From the NCBI RefSeq assembly GCF_020687825.1, contig NZ_JAJEWP010000001.1, positions 683,888 through 747,887 of the forward strand: a stretch of DNA of 64,000 nt. Reading direction: 5' to 3'. The translations under genes were made by a program, and so were the position numbers. This document shows, one piece after another, positions 16,678 through 26,787 of the stretch. Position 1 is the stretch's first letter. Each line of letters begins with the position of its first letter. Origin of the DNA: Fluctibacter halophilus (GTDB lineage: Bacteria > Pseudomonadota > Gammaproteobacteria > Enterobacterales > Alteromonadaceae). The notes beneath the pieces are model-generated. The model saw only the letters and a program-made list of their open reading frames with translations, was not told the origin of the DNA and did not search any database.

Positions 16678-17858
16678 TACTGTTCTCCCAAAATACTGTG
16701 CACGTGCGCGAGATCTTTGTCGCCGCGTCCGGATAGGTTAACCACAATCAAGGTCTCTTCGGTGGCTTCATCAGCCATGTTAAGGGCGTGAGCAAGGGCA
16801 TGGGCAGACTCCAGCGCAGGAATGATACCTTCTTTGCGAGCCAGTAGCTGGAACGCATTGAGCGCTTCCTGGTCACTGACGGCGGCATATTGAGCGCGGC
16901 CAGTGTCATGCAAGTAGGCATGTTGCGGACCGACCGCCGGATAGTCCAGTCCGGCCGACACCGAGTAGGACTCCTCAATCTGACCATTACTGTCCTGCAT
17001 GATATAGCTGTAAGTGCCGTGCAGAATGCCGGTTGATCCGCAGTTGATTGCCGCACCATGTTCGTGGGTATGCAGACCTTTGCCGGCCGGTTCAACGCCG
17101 ATCAGTTTTACCTCGGGGCTGTCAATAAAATCAGCAAACATACCAATGGCATTGGAGCCTCCACCGACACAGGCGACCACCGCATCTGGCAGGCGACCTT
17201 CTTTTTCCATGATCTGCTGACGGGTTTCTTCACCGATCATGCGGTGGAATTCACGTACGATGGTCGGGAAGGGGTGTGGACCCGCGGCAGTGCCGAGTAA
17301 ATAGTGGGCATTGTCATAGTTGGCTGACCAATCGCGCAACGCCTCATTCACCGCGTCCTTAAGGGTACCCGAACCGGCATCAACCGGGATCACTTCGGCA
17401 CCCATCAGGCGCATGCGAAACACGTTCGGCGCCTGACGTTCGACGTCTTTTGCGCCCATATAAATGCGCGCTTTGAGACCCAGCAATGCGCACGCCAATG
17501 CGGTGGCCACCCCGTGTTGGCCAGCGCCGGTTTCGGCGATAACTTCGGTTTTGCCCATCCGTTTGGTCAACAGTGCCTGGCCCAGTACCTGGTTGGTTTT
17601 ATGGGCGCCGCCGTGTAACAAGTCCTCTCGCTTGAGGTAAAGCTTTACCAACGGATTGCTGACCAGATTTCGGGTCAGCGTCATGGCCGTAGGGCGTCCG
17701 GCGTAGTCTTTTAGCAGCGCCATGAATTCTTGCTGAAAAACAGGATCCTGCTGTGCATCGATAAAGGCTTGTTCCAGCTGATCCAGCGCCGGGATTAACA
17801 ATTCCGGGACGTAGGTGCCGCCGTAAGGGCCAAATTTGCTATCGAGGTGTTGTGTCAT
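16677..17858 (-). CDS. trpB: Tryptophan synthase beta chain
   Basis: PLP enzyme that condenses indole with serine. The 393 residues contain the PLP lysine in [20 protein letters not shown], the phosphate-binding loop GGGSNAIG and the C-terminal NLSGRGDKD. Length and motifs are standard. It starts 20 bp after the trpCF stop. Confidence 0.96.
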   Translation of the reverse strand: MTQHLDSKFGPYGGTYVPELLIPALDQLEQAFIDAQQDPVFQQEFMALLKDYAGRPTAMTLTRNLVSNPLVKLYLKREDLLHGGAHKTNQVLGQALLTKRMGKTEVIAETGAGQHGVATALACALLGLKARIYMGAKDVERQAPNVFRMRLMGAEVIPVDAGSGTLKDAVNEALRDWSANYDNAHYLLGTAAGPHPFPTIVREFHRMIGEETRQQIMEKEGRLPDAVVACVGGGSNAIGMFADFIDSPEVKLIGVEPAGKGLHTHEHGAAINCGSTGILHGTYSYIMQDSNGQIEESYSVSAGLDYPAVGPQHAYLHDTGRAQYAAVSDQEALNAFQLLARKEGIIPALESAHALAHALNMADEATEETLIVVNLSGRGDKDLAHVHSILGEQ

Positions 17859-17878
17859 AATGGGTTTCCTTGTGTCGC

Positions 17879-19261
17879 TCAGTAGTGTCGCAGTGCGCTA
17901 AACAGCTCGCGCAGGCGAGCGGCAGATTTGATCCCCGGCGCGGATTCCACACCGGAATTGACGTCCAGTAGGTGTACGCCGGTATTGGCAGCCTGTTCGA
18001 TATTCTCCGGAGACAGGCCTCCGGCCAGGCCAACAGGTACCTTGCTGTTAAGTCCGTTGAGCAGTGTCCAGTCAAAGGTTTTGCCGGTTCCACCGCTGTG
18101 TTGCCCAACCTGGGTATCCAGCAGCCACAGGTCAATGCCGTGTAAACTCGGTAAGGTTAAGGTGTCATCGACACCCTGGGCTTTCCAGATTTGGCAATTG
18201 GCTGGCAAGGCTTTGCGCAAGGTGTCCACATAGTGCTGATTTTCATCGCCGTGCAATTGAACGACTCGCAGCGATGCTTGTTTTACCTGTTCAATGACAT
18301 TGGCAACCGGCGCGTTTCTGAACACGCCGACCAGCGGCATCGACGTCGCTTGTGCGATGGTCCGGGCTTGCTCAACAGTGACGCAGCGCGGCGAACCGTC
18401 AACAAAAATCAATCCGCCATAACTGGCGCCCAGTTGTTCTGCCAGCAAAGCATCCTCAACCCGGGTCAGGCCACACACTTTTACCGTGCCCTGCACGAGC
18501 TGGCGCACGGTGCTGGCAAGGTCAGGTTGGGCCATCAGGGCGCTGCCGACCAGAAAGCCGTCAGACAGGGGGCCCAGGCGCCTTACATCTGCCTGGGTGT
18601 AGATGCCTGATTCAGAGATGATCAAGCCGTCGAAGCCCGCTTTTCGAAGACGGGGCGCCAATCGCTCGGTGGTCGATAAATCCGTGCTCAGATCCCGTAG
18701 GTTGCGATTGTTGATACCGATGATCCGGGCGCCCAATGCCACCGCCCGGTCTGCTTCAGCCTCATTGCTGACTTCGGTAAGCACATCGAGTTGATACTGG
18801 TCGGCAAGTTGCGCCAGTTGCCGGTATTCATCGTCGTTGAGTACCGACAGCATCAACAGAATCGCATCGGCATTGTAGTGACGGGCCAAATGCACCTGAT
18901 ACGGATCAATAAAGAAATCTTTATTCAGTACCGGTTGCTGCACACGTTGGCTGACATAGTTCAGGTAATCATAGTGACCCTGGAAGTACTTCTCATCGGT
19001 CAGCACTGAAATGCACGCGGCATATGGCTGATAAGCGGCAATGATTTCATCCAGATCAAAAGGCTCGCGTATCAGGCCTTTGGAAGGGGATGCTTTTTTG
19101 CATTCCAGAATATAGCCTGCCTCGGGGGTTGCCAGGGCGTCATAGAAGCTGCGCGGTGACGGTGTCAGGCCGTCGATGAAACTGTCCAGCGGCATGTCCT
19201 GTTTACGCGCGGCCAGTTCTTTTCGCTTATCTGCAACGATGGTTTGTAAAACGTTGGCCAT
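17879..19261 (-). CDS. trpCF: Bifunctional indole-3-glycerol-phosphate synthase / phosphoribosylanthranilate isomerase
   Basis: A 460-residue fusion that carries out two consecutive steps of tryptophan synthesis. The TrpC barrel (about 1-255) has [20 protein letters not shown] and GINNRNL. The TrpF barrel (about 257-455) begins [14 protein letters not shown] and includes VQLHGDE and [10 protein letters not shown]. The fused arrangement is as in E. coli. The gap to trpD is 1 bp. Confidence 0.95.
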   Translation of the reverse strand: MANVLQTIVADKRKELAARKQDMPLDSFIDGLTPSPRSFYDALATPEAGYILECKKASPSKGLIREPFDLDEIIAAYQPYAACISVLTDEKYFQGHYDYLNYVSQRVQQPVLNKDFFIDPYQVHLARHYNADAILLMLSVLNDDEYRQLAQLADQYQLDVLTEVSNEAEADRAVALGARIIGINNRNLRDLSTDLSTTERLAPRLRKAGFDGLIISESGIYTQADVRRLGPLSDGFLVGSALMAQPDLASTVRQLVQGTVKVCGLTRVEDALLAEQLGASYGGLIFVDGSPRCVTVEQARTIAQATSMPLVGVFRNAPVANVIEQVKQASLRVVQLHGDENQHYVDTLRKALPANCQIWKAQGVDDTLTLPSLHGIDLWLLDTQVGQHSGGTGKTFDWTLLNGLNSKVPVGLAGGLSPENIEQAANTGVHLLDVNSGVESAPGIKSAARLRELFSALRHY

Positions 19262-19262
19262 G

Positions 19263-20297
19263 TTATGCCTCCTGACTCAGCGCCGCGCTGCGATGGATGG
19301 TCGCCAGCGCTGCTCCGCTGTTGATCACGTCGAGCGCTTTGCGTGTGCCGTCGGCAACGTTTTGGGCTGCCCCGCACAAATACAACAATGCGCCGGCGTT
19401 GATGGCAACCGCATCTCGGTGCGCTGCTTCACCTTTACCCGACAGCACTGCACTGATCAGTTGTTGATTGTGCGCCGGATCACCGCCTTTTATCGCCGTT
19501 AATGGTGCAGGATCGACGCCGAAGTCAGCGGCACTGAGGGTGTAGTGATATTGTTGATCGTCACGAATTTCGATACAGGCACTGTCGCCATGCAGGGCCA
19601 GTTCGTCCAGCCCTGCGCCATGCACTACCATCGCCCGTTGATAGCCGAGACGTTGCAAGGTGTCGGCGAAGGGCTGCAGCAAATCAGGAGAGTAAACGCC
19701 AATCATCATGTGACTGGGGTGGGCAGGATTGACCAATGGGCCCAGCAAGTTAAACAGTGTGCGGGTTTTCAGGGTGGTTCTGACGTTCATGGCATGCTTA
19801 ATCCCCGCATGGTAGACCGGTGCGAACAGAAAGCACAGGTTGCTTTCATCCAGACAGCGGCGAGCGGTTTGCGGTGTCATGTCGAGTTTTATGCCGAAAC
19901 TGGCGTACAGGTCTGCTGAACCGGAGCGGCTGGACACACTGCGATTGCCGTGCTTTGCCACCTTGATGCCGCAGGCCGCTGCAACGATGGCCGCTGCCGA
20001 ACTGATGTTGATGGTGTCGTGGCCATCACCACCGGTACCGACAATGTCAGCAAAGGGGTAGTCCGGGGTCGGAAACGGTGTTGCCGCGTCGATGAGCGCC
20101 TGCGCAGCGCCGGCGATATCATCGGCACTCTCACCACGCAGTTTCAATGCGGTCAGCAATGCACTGAGGTGGATATCGGACATGTTACCTTTCACAACAT
20201 CGCCGAACAGCGCCTGTGTGGTGGACTGACTCAGGGCATGGCCTGAAAACAGGGTTTCCAACGCGCTGTTAATATCGCCAGTGTGCGTGTCAGACAT
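19263..20297 (-). CDS. trpD: Anthranilate phosphoribosyltransferase
   Basis: Transfers phosphoribose from PRPP to anthranilate. The 344 residues contain [16 protein letters not shown] (PRPP-binding), [15 protein letters not shown] and the conserved acidic stretch near [13 protein letters not shown] 20297 has GGAG upstream and overlaps the trpG stop by 8 bp. Unlike in enterics, trpG and trpD are separate genes. Confidence 0.95.
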   Translation of the reverse strand: MSDTHTGDINSALETLFSGHALSQSTTQALFGDVVKGNMSDIHLSALLTALKLRGESADDIAGAAQALIDAATPFPTPDYPFADIVGTGGDGHDTINISSAAAIVAAACGIKVAKHGNRSVSSRSGSADLYASFGIKLDMTPQTARRCLDESNLCFLFAPVYHAGIKHAMNVRTTLKTRTLFNLLGPLVNPAHPSHMMIGVYSPDLLQPFADTLQRLGYQRAMVVHGAGLDELALHGDSACIEIRDDQQYHYTLSAADFGVDPAPLTAIKGGDPAHNQQLISAVLSGKGEAAHRDAVAINAGALLYLCGAAQNVADGTRKALDVINSGAALATIHRSAALSQEA

Positions 20298-20922
20298 GGG
20301 CGTTCTCCTGTTGCGGTTGTTGAGGGGCGGCAAGCAGAAACTCGATACTGTTTTGCAATAACGTGCTGCCCATCGGTGTCAGAATGGATTCAGGGTGGAA
20401 CTGAAAGCCGAGCATACGGTGTTGTTGGTGCAATACCGCCATCGGCACGCCATCGCTGCTGGCCAGCTCCGTGATCTGGGCGGGTAAATCGGTCACCATC
20501 AGGGAATGGTAGCGGGCGATTGGCATCGGCGACGGTAAGCCGTGAAACACACCTTCACCCTGATGGATTAATGGTGAAGATTTACCGTGCATCACCGTGT
20601 TTGCGCGAACCACGCGACCACCGTAGTGCTCCACGATGGCCTGATGACCCAGGCAAATCCCCAGCACCGGGTACACACCCGCGACCTGCTTGAGTAATGT
20701 TGGCATGCAGCCGGCCTGTTGTGGAGCGCCAGGCCCGGGTGACAACAGCAGGATCACGCGATGGGACTTGGCTTTCTCGGCCATCGCCGCAAGGATGGTC
20801 GATGGGGCAACATGATTCCGGTACACCACCAAATCATGTCCGAGTCCGCGCAGTTCGTCGACCAGGTTGTAGGTAAATGAATCAACGTTATCCAGCAGAA
20901 AAATACTCACCGGGCTGCTCAT
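20290..20922 (-). CDS. trpG: Anthranilate synthase component II (glutamine amidotransferase)
   Basis: Supplies ammonia from glutamine to TrpE. The 210-residue class I amidotransferase shows [21 protein letters not shown], the nucleophile Cys in GICLGHQAI, and the His-Glu pair in FQFHPESI. It overlaps trpE by 4 bp (ATGA) and trpD by 8 bp, so translation is strongly coupled. The position inside the trp operon favours TrpG over the folate paralogue PabA, although PabA activity as well is possible. Confidence 0.94.
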   Translation of the reverse strand: MSSPVSIFLLDNVDSFTYNLVDELRGLGHDLVVYRNHVAPSTILAAMAEKAKSHRVILLLSPGPGAPQQAGCMPTLLKQVAGVYPVLGICLGHQAIVEHYGGRVVRANTVMHGKSSPLIHQGEGVFHGLPSPMPIARYHSLMVTDLPAQITELASSDGVPMAVLHQQHRMLGFQFHPESILTPMGSTLLQNSIEFLLAAPQQPQQENAHV

Positions 20923-22529
20923 GGTCTGGCCTCCTGTGCACCTTGAATGGCCTGGATCACCGCTTGTGCCTTGCTGCGGGTTTCGTCAGCCTCTGACTGG
21001 GGTACCGAGTCATACACCACCCCGGCACCTGCTTGCACGTGAGCCTCCTGATCTTTGACAAAGGCCGAGCGGATGACGATACAGGTATCCATATCACCAT
21101 GACCATTTAAATAGCCAACCGCACCACCATAGCTGCCGCGACGGTAGCCTTCGACCTGACGGATAAGTGAAGCGGCGCTGATCTTTGGTGCGCCCACCAG
21201 GGTGCCCATGTTCATGCACGCCTGATAGGCATGCAGGGCATCGAAATGTGGATGTAACTGACCGACTACCCGTGATACCAGGTGCATCACATGGGAATAG
21301 CGATCCACATTGAGTAAGTCCTTGACGTAACGACTACCGGGGATGGAAACGCGCGCAACATCATTGCGTGCCAGGTCAACCAACATCAGGTGTTCGGCTT
21401 TTTCTTTGCTGTCGTCACGCAAATCCAGTTCAATCCGACTGTCCAAATCCAGGTTAATGCGTCCGTCAGCATGTTTACCGCGGGGGCGGGTACCCGCAAT
21501 CGGATACACTTCCACCTGGTTGGTATCCCGTGTGTATTTCAAAGCCGACTCCGGCGACGCGCCGAAGATACTGAAGTCCTTGTCCTGCATGTAGAACATG
21601 TAGGGGCTGGGGTTACTGCGTTTCAGGTTGTCATAGGCTTTGAGCGGGTTGGGACAGGGCAGTGAAAAACGTCGGGACGGTACCACCTGAAAAATGTCGC
21701 CGGCCAGAATGTGCTCCTTGAGGAAGGTAACATCCTTGCAGTAGGCCGCATCAGATTTGTTCACTTTCGGTTTTGGGGCACTGTTGTCAGGTTGCGCCGT
21801 TGTGGCTGAGATGCCATTGCAATTGTCAGGCAAGTCCGCAAGACAGCTACGCAGATGCTCCAGACGCTGACTGACAGAAAAGTAGCTTTGACTGACCCCC
21901 GGGCCGCTGAAAACGCTGCCGAGCAATTCTGTTTGTTGGGCCTGATGATCGATCAATAATAAGGTCTCTGCCAGATAGAAAACGTAGTCCGGACAGGTAT
22001 TGGCATCGTCTTCAACGGCGGGTAACACTTCAAAACTGGCCAGCAAGTCGTAGGCAAAAACGCCGCCGAGGAAAACCGCTTGAGGATGGTCGCGCAACGG
22101 CTTGACGTGTTTTACCAGCATACGCAGCGCATCAAACACCGCCGGGGCTTTGAGGCGGGAATCTTCGTCAAGGGACTGATAGGCAACCGGGCCGGGAAAG
22201 GTCATTACCAGCGTATTTGGATCGCTGCTGTCAGTTAACACACGGTCATCAACGTTGTCGGCGATCAGCGTCAGCACGTTGCGGCCATTGTCGGTCAGGG
22301 CTTGGCAAGTAACCTGCTGCCCACGACAGACCAGTTTCAGTGCAGCATCGACCAGCAGCAGACTCTTGAGGTTGTCCTTGCTGTCGATTTCCGCTGACTC
22401 CAGCAACAATGCGTGTTGTTTGTCTGCACACACGTGTGCATAGACGTTCAGAGGATCAGCAACATAAGGGCCGGACTGAATCAGTGTTTCAACCTTGCCG
22501 GGTGTGTCGCTGAGTTGCGCTAGGCTCAT
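20919..22529 (-). CDS. trpE: Anthranilate synthase component I
   Basis: Converts chorismate to anthranilate. The 536 residues contain the tryptophan-feedback element LLESAEIDSKDN near the N-terminus and the catalytic chorismate-binding domain (AGDIFQVVPSRRF, PSPYMFYM, GTRPRG, LVDLARNDVARV, GAPKISA). ATG 22529 follows AAGGA by 5 bp; the longer open frame upstream runs back through the attenuator and is not real coding sequence. First structural gene of the operon, controlled by the leader at 22583-22708. Confidence 0.95.
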   Translation of the reverse strand: MSLAQLSDTPGKVETLIQSGPYVADPLNVYAHVCADKQHALLLESAEIDSKDNLKSLLLVDAALKLVCRGQQVTCQALTDNGRNVLTLIADNVDDRVLTDSSDPNTLVMTFPGPVAYQSLDEDSRLKAPAVFDALRMLVKHVKPLRDHPQAVFLGGVFAYDLLASFEVLPAVEDDANTCPDYVFYLAETLLLIDHQAQQTELLGSVFSGPGVSQSYFSVSQRLEHLRSCLADLPDNCNGISATTAQPDNSAPKPKVNKSDAAYCKDVTFLKEHILAGDIFQVVPSRRFSLPCPNPLKAYDNLKRSNPSPYMFYMQDKDFSIFGASPESALKYTRDTNQVEVYPIAGTRPRGKHADGRINLDLDSRIELDLRDDSKEKAEHLMLVDLARNDVARVSIPGSRYVKDLLNVDRYSHVMHLVSRVVGQLHPHFDALHAYQACMNMGTLVGAPKISAASLIRQVEGYRRGSYGGAVGYLNGHGDMDTCIVIRSAFVKDQEAHVQAGAGVVYDSVPQSEADETRSKAQAVIQAIQGAQEARP

Positions 22530-22582
22530 GATATTCCTTCTCTTTTTTATGGCCGTTTGACCAGTTTTAACCGTGCGCGGAA

Positions 22583-22616
22583 ACAAAAAAGGCCCGCTAA
22601 CACGGGCCTTTTTTGT
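22583..22616 (-). terminator. trp attenuator terminator
   Basis: On the minus strand AAGGCCCG (22610-22603) pairs with CGGGCCTT (22596-22589), followed by six Ts, 54 bp before trpE. The right arm word TAGCGGGCC also occurs almost exactly at 22657-22649 (TAGCGGGCT), directly over the trpL stop codon. That upstream copy can pair with the left arm instead, giving a classical antiterminator. A further small hairpin, GTATTG-TACG-CAATAC, lies between them (22638-22623). Confidence 0.9.
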
Positions 22617-22654
22617 CTTAAAGTATTGCGTACAATACAAACCATCACAGCCCG

Positions 22655-22708
22655 CTATTGAGGGATGTGCCACCACCATTTGTGCAGAGTGATTTGAACG
22701 GTTTGCAT
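22655..22708 (-). CDS. trpL: trp operon leader peptide TrpL
   Basis: A 17-codon frame on the minus strand reading MQTVQITLHKWWWHIPQ. Three consecutive TGG codons (22678-22670) sit 14-22 bases before the upstream arm of the antiterminator. Ribosome stalling at these codons when charged tRNA-Trp is scarce should favour antitermination and trpE expression. The gene is shorter than usual annotation cut-offs. A TTGACA box lies upstream at 22799-22794 on the same strand, but no good -10 at normal spacing was found. Confidence 0.9.
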   Translation of the reverse strand: MQTVQITLHKWWWHIPQ

Positions 22709-22830
22709 GAAAGAATCCTATTAAAGTTACATCATTGCGTTGGCGATTCGCGTATACTGCCAACACCCATAGAAGAAAACAATTTTGCCTCGCTGTCAAT
22801 ACGCGATTTAGTTATAAGTTAAAAACATTG

Positions 22831-23703
22831 ATGAAAATTGATTTGCACAGCCATACCCGATGTTCCGATGGTACGCTGACACCGGCTGAGTTGGTTCAGC
22901 GCGCGCACACCATGCAGGTTGATGTTCTGGCCATTACGGATCACGATACGGTTGCCGGTATAGAATCGGCAATGGCAGCACAAGCACAAACCAAACGACC
23001 TCTTAGAATCGTGCCGGGGGTTGAACTGTCCACCTCATGGCATGGATTTGATATTCACGTGCTGGGCCTGGAGGTCGCACACAACGACGACCGTTTTCTG
23101 CAGCGACTCGAAACCCAATCCCAACGGCGTCAGACGCGGGCGCAAAAAATGGCCGACAAACTGGCCAAAGCCGGTATTGAAGGGGTTTATGAAGCCGCCC
23201 GTCAATTGGCCGGTGATGGTCAGATTACCCGTGCACACTTCGCCCGTGCGCTGGTATCCATGGGGGCTGTAAAGGACATGGACAGCGCGTTCAAGAAGTA
23301 TCTGGGGAAAGGGAAACGCGCTCACGTGAAGCCGGAATGGATCACCATTGAGCAAGCCACTACCTGGATCCATGAGGCCGGTGGCCAGGCTGTGTTAGCC
23401 CATCCGGGCCATTATGATATGACCACCAAATGGTTACGCCGATTGGTGGCCGAGTTTGCTGAAGCTGGCGGGGATGGTATGGAAGTCGTTCACTCCCATT
23501 TATCGCCGGCAAAGCAACAGTTGCTGATTGATATGGCCCTTGAGCATGGCTTGAAAGGATCGGCGGGGTCAGATTTTCACTTTCCCAACCGTTGGACAGA
23601 ACTGGGGCGTAATTTATCGATCAGTGACAGTTTGACACCCATATGGCAGGCTTGGCCTTGGGGACAAGCGTTACAGCAGTTGATGGCAGGAAACACACAA
23701 TGA
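22831..23703 (+). CDS. rnm: PHP-domain 5'-3' exoribonuclease Rnm (RNase AM, YciV/TrpH)
   Basis: A 290-residue PHP phosphoesterase. Metal ligands are seen in KIDLHSHTRCSDGTLTP (start), AITDHDTVAG, VPGVELSTSWHGFDIHVLG, LAHPGHYDM, HSHLSPAK and GSDFHFPN. The E. coli homologue processes the 5' ends of rRNA and degrades short RNA. ATG 22831 gives the typical MKIDLHSHT start; longer frames would enter the trp leader. It is divergent from trpL and overlaps yciO by 4 bp, as in E. coli. Confidence 0.92.
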   Translation: MKIDLHSHTRCSDGTLTPAELVQRAHTMQVDVLAITDHDTVAGIESAMAAQAQTKRPLRIVPGVELSTSWHGFDIHVLGLEVAHNDDRFLQRLETQSQRRQTRAQKMADKLAKAGIEGVYEAARQLAGDGQITRAHFARALVSMGAVKDMDSAFKKYLGKGKRAHVKPEWITIEQATTWIHEAGGQAVLAHPGHYDMTTKWLRRLVAEFAEAGGDGMEVVHSHLSPAKQQLLIDMALEHGLKGSAGSDFHFPNRWTELGRNLSISDSLTPIWQAWPWGQALQQLMAGNTQ

Positions 23704-24320
23704 GTCAGTTTTTTTATGTTCATCCGGATAACCCGCAGGCCCGATTGTTAAAACAGGCGTGCGATATGTTGCACCAGGGGGCTGTGGTGGTTTACCCCAC
23801 GGACTCAGGGTACGCCATTGGTTGCCAGATGAATGATAAGTCCGCCATTGAACGCATTTGTCGGATAAGAAATGTCGAGAAAGATCATAATTTTACACTG
23901 ATGTGTCGCGATATGTCGGAACTGTCGGTATATGCGCGGGTTGATAACCAAGCCTTCAGGCTGATCAAAAACAACACTCCGGGTCCGTACACCTTTATCT
24001 TCAAAGCGACCAAAGAAGTGCCTAAGCGGCTGCAGAACCCGAAGCGGAAGACCATCGGGATCCGGGTACCGCAAAATGCCATCACCCTGCAATTGTTGGA
24101 AATGTTCGGTGAGCCATTGTTGTCGACTACATTGATTTTGCCGGGTGAAGATGCGGCAGAATATGATCCTGAGGCGATTCGGGACAAACTGGAAAAACGG
24201 GTGGATCTGATCATTCATGGTGGCTATTTGTCCGAGCAGCCGACCACAGTGGTCGATTTGTCGGAAGGCGACATCACCATTTTGCGCTATGGCAGTGGCG
24301 ATACGTCGGTTTTGGAGTAA
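23700..24320 (+). CDS. yciO: YciO family L-threonylcarbamoyladenylate synthase-like protein
   Basis: A 206-residue YrdC/Sua5-fold protein. The motifs GAVVVYPTDSGYAIGC, NFTLMCRDMSELS, TPGPYTFIFKATKEVPKRL and TIGIRVP fit the YciO branch, which retains the fold but has weak or unclear t6A activity. The start overlaps the rnm stop (ATGA) and scpA follows 6 bp later, so the operon continues. Confidence 0.9.
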   Translation: MSQFFYVHPDNPQARLLKQACDMLHQGAVVVYPTDSGYAIGCQMNDKSAIERICRIRNVEKDHNFTLMCRDMSELSVYARVDNQAFRLIKNNTPGPYTFIFKATKEVPKRLQNPKRKTIGIRVPQNAITLQLLEMFGEPLLSTTLILPGEDAAEYDPEAIRDKLEKRVDLIIHGGYLSEQPTTVVDLSEGDITILRYGSGDTSVLE

Positions 24321-24326
24321 GCAATA

Positions 24327-25145
24327 GTGTCTGGATCTGATGAGCAAACCCTTTCCGTTCAGCAGCCGTTGCCGCTGGCGTTTGTGAACGGTGAGGCGCT
24401 GATTGAAAAGCCAGAAGACCTGTATATTCCGCCGGACGCGCTGGAAGTTATTCTGGAAGCGTTTGAAGGCCCGTTGGATTTACTGCTGTATCTGATCCGC
24501 AAACAAAAGTTCGACATCCTGAATTTGCCCATATTACAAATCACCCGGCAGTACATGGAGTACGTTGAGGTGATGAAAGAACTGAAATTGGAGCTGGCGG
24601 CAGAATACCTGTTAATGGCGGCGATTCTGGCTGAAATCAAATCCCGACTGCTGTTGCCTAAACGGATCGATGGGGATGATGAGGAAGAAGATCCGCGCGC
24701 TGAATTGATCCGTCGCTTGCGCGAATATGAGGCGGTTAAGACCGTGGCGGAAGAGTTGGACGGCGTGCCGCGTATGGAGCGGGATGTGTTTTCGGTATCT
24801 GCGGCGCCTGCCGAGGGGGTCGCAGCGGTAAAGATACTGCCGACGGTTTCCCTGCAAGAATTGGCGCTGAGCTTTCAACAGGTGCTTAAACGGGCCGAAG
24901 CCTTTGAGCACCATCACATTGCCCGTGAGGCGCTGTCGACCCGAGAACGTATGAGTCGCATTCTGGAGCAGGTAGGCAGTGAGTCGTACACTACCTTTGA
25001 TGCGTTGTTCAGTGCAGATGAGGGTAAGGCCGGCGTGGTGGTAACCTTCCTGGCCCTGTTGGAACTCGTCAAAGAGTCATTGGTTGAGTTGGTGCAGGCC
25101 GCACCGTTCGCCAATATTCATGTTCGTTTGGCTGGTGGAGCGTAA
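24327..25145 (+). CDS. scpA: Segregation and condensation protein A
   Basis: The kleisin subunit of the SMC-ScpAB chromosome condensation complex, 272 residues. The conserved N-terminal helix block is EAFEGPLDLLLYLIRKQKFDILNLPI, followed by LELAAEYLLMAAILAEIKSRLLLP and a C-terminal winged helix ending in ELVQAAPFANI. The start is GTG 24327 with GGAG 9 bp upstream. No smc gene is in the window. Confidence 0.92.
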   Translation: MSGSDEQTLSVQQPLPLAFVNGEALIEKPEDLYIPPDALEVILEAFEGPLDLLLYLIRKQKFDILNLPILQITRQYMEYVEVMKELKLELAAEYLLMAAILAEIKSRLLLPKRIDGDDEEEDPRAELIRRLREYEAVKTVAEELDGVPRMERDVFSVSAAPAEGVAAVKILPTVSLQELALSFQQVLKRAEAFEHHHIAREALSTRERMSRILEQVGSESYTTFDALFSADEGKAGVVVTFLALLELVKESLVELVQAAPFANIHVRLAGGA

Positions 25146-25149
25146 GTCG

Positions 25150-25782
25150 GTGGCAAAGATAGCACGTCAACAACTCAAGCAATTGGTCGAAGCGACGCTG
25201 TTTGTTGCCGATGGACCGGTGAGCAAAGCGCAGATGCTGGACACGGTGTTGGTGGAGTTTTCGGTGTCCAACAAGGTGCTTGACGAAATCCTGCAGGAAT
25301 TGGTGCAGGATTACCAAAGTCGCGGTGTACAATTGGTGGAAGTGGCCAGCGGTTACCGCTTTCAGTCGATGGACAGCCTCAGTCCCTGGCTCAGTCGTTT
25401 ATGGCAAGAGCATGCTCCCCGTTACTCACGGGCGTTGATGGAAACCCTGGCATTGATCGCCTATCGTCAACCAATCACCCGTGGAGAAATCGAAGACGTT
25501 CGCGGCGTGGCGGTATCAAGCCACATTGTCAAGACGCTGACGGAGCGCGGCTGGGTAAAAGTGGTGGGGCACAAAGAGGTGCCTGGCCGACCTGCTTTAC
25601 TGGCCACCACCAAGGCCTTTTTAGACTATTTTGGCTTACGTTCGCTGGCTGAACTGCCGGCGGCAGAGACCTTTGAGGCGATGCTAAGTGGCGACGACGA
25701 TGAAGGACAAGCCACGGATAACAATCAAGATGGTGTGGTGTCTTCTGACACGCCATCGACAAACCAAGAGCAATTGCACTGA
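25150..25782 (+). CDS. scpB: Segregation and condensation protein B
   Basis: Winged-helix partner of ScpA, 210 residues. Key blocks are QLKQLVEATLFVADGPVS, the second winged-helix region ALMETLALIAYRQPITRGEIEDVRGVAVS and HKEVPGRPALLATTKAFLDYFGL. The start is GTG 25150, 9 bp after GGAG and 4 bp after the scpA stop; longer frames would overlap scpA. The acidic C-terminal tail is probably disordered. It overlaps rluB by one base. Confidence 0.92.
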   Translation: MAKIARQQLKQLVEATLFVADGPVSKAQMLDTVLVEFSVSNKVLDEILQELVQDYQSRGVQLVEVASGYRFQSMDSLSPWLSRLWQEHAPRYSRALMETLALIAYRQPITRGEIEDVRGVAVSSHIVKTLTERGWVKVVGHKEVPGRPALLATTKAFLDYFGLRSLAELPAAETFEAMLSGDDDEGQATDNNQDGVVSSDTPSTNQEQLH

Positions 25783-26642
25783 TGAGTGAAAAGTTACAAA
25801 AAATCCTTGCCAATGCCGGAATGGGTTCACGGCGAGAGATGGAAAAATGGATTGAACAGGGGCGCGTGTCGGTCAACGGCAACGTGGCCACATTGGGCGA
25901 GCGGGCCGAGAAGGACGACCAAATCCGCGTCGACGGTAACCTCCTGCAAACGCGCACCGAAAAAGAAGTGTGTCGGGTGTTGATGTACAACAAACCCGAA
26001 GGGGAACTGTGCAGCCGTAAAGATCCGCAGGGACGGCCTACGGTGTTTGACCGTTTACCGGCGATCAAACAAGGACGCTGGATTGCGGTCGGACGTTTGG
26101 ACATCAATACCAGCGGATTATTGCTGTTCACCAATGACGGTGAACTGGCCAACAGACTGATGCATCCCCGACACAATGTGGTACGGGAGTACGCTGTGCG
26201 AGTGTTTGGCGAAGTGGACAATGCCATGCTTAACCGGTTGAAACGCGGCGTGAAACTGGAAGACGGTGAAGCCAAGTTTGACACCATTCGTCCCCGTCCA
26301 AGCGACGATGAGAGCATCAACCGCTGGTACAATGTGACCCTGGCCGAAGGCCGCAACCGAGAGGTGCGACGGTTGTGGGAGTCACAAGGCGTCCAGGTGA
26401 GTCGATTGATCCGGGTTAATTATGGTGGGCTGGAGCTGAACAAGCGCCTGCCTCAGGGGGCCTGGCTGGAATTGGAACTTGAGCCTATCAATAAGCTGCG
26501 TCAGGCGGTGCAGTTGCCAGCGGAAACGGAGTCGGTGATCAATGAACGTCGCAATAAGCTTGATCACGTTCGATTAAGCCGCATGCGCCGCTCAGTGAAA
26601 AAACACCGTTTGCACAAAAACAAAGGTGAATCGGCGCAGTAA
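25782..26642 (+). CDS. rluB: 23S rRNA pseudouridine(2605) synthase RluB
   Basis: A 286-residue pseudouridine synthase of the RsuA group. It has an N-terminal S4 RNA-binding domain (about 2-60), then the catalytic domain with D107 in VGRLDINTSGLLL and the downstream LAEGRNREVRRLWES. A basic C-terminal tail (RRNKLDHVRLSRMRRSVKKH) fits RluB. It ends the rnm-yciO-scpAB-rluB operon, followed by a probable terminator about 70 bp later. RluB is preferred over RluE and RluF because of the tail and the scpB neighbour. Confidence 0.9.
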   Translation: MSEKLQKILANAGMGSRREMEKWIEQGRVSVNGNVATLGERAEKDDQIRVDGNLLQTRTEKEVCRVLMYNKPEGELCSRKDPQGRPTVFDRLPAIKQGRWIAVGRLDINTSGLLLFTNDGELANRLMHPRHNVVREYAVRVFGEVDNAMLNRLKRGVKLEDGEAKFDTIRPRPSDDESINRWYNVTLAEGRNREVRRLWESQGVQVSRLIRVNYGGLELNKRLPQGAWLELELEPINKLRQAVQLPAETESVINERRNKLDHVRLSRMRRSVKKHRLHKNKGESAQ

Positions 26643-26709
26643 AAGTATTGGAAAACTCAATTTAACCAACACCTTGCCGATACATGTTGATGATTTGACG
26701 GTAAACAAT

Positions 26710-26745
26710 ACCGGCCACAATAATACCCTTGGTCAGGCCGGTTTT
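26710..26745 (+). terminator. Probable terminator after rluB
   Basis: ACCGGCC (26710-26716) pairs with GGCCGGT (26736-26742), followed by TTTT. The 19-base loop is long for an intrinsic terminator, so support is moderate. Confidence 0.5.
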
Positions 26746-26787
26746 GTATTACACTGATGGTAATTCAATCCAGAGGTATCTCACGTT

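Noticed and set aside
22530-22799. N-terminal extension of trpE
   Set aside because: The frame runs through the attenuator and trpL in a different reading frame; AAGGA and family length support ATG 22529.
22735-22830. Longer start for rnm
   Set aside because: It would extend into the trp leader region; MKIDLHSHT at 22831 is the family start.
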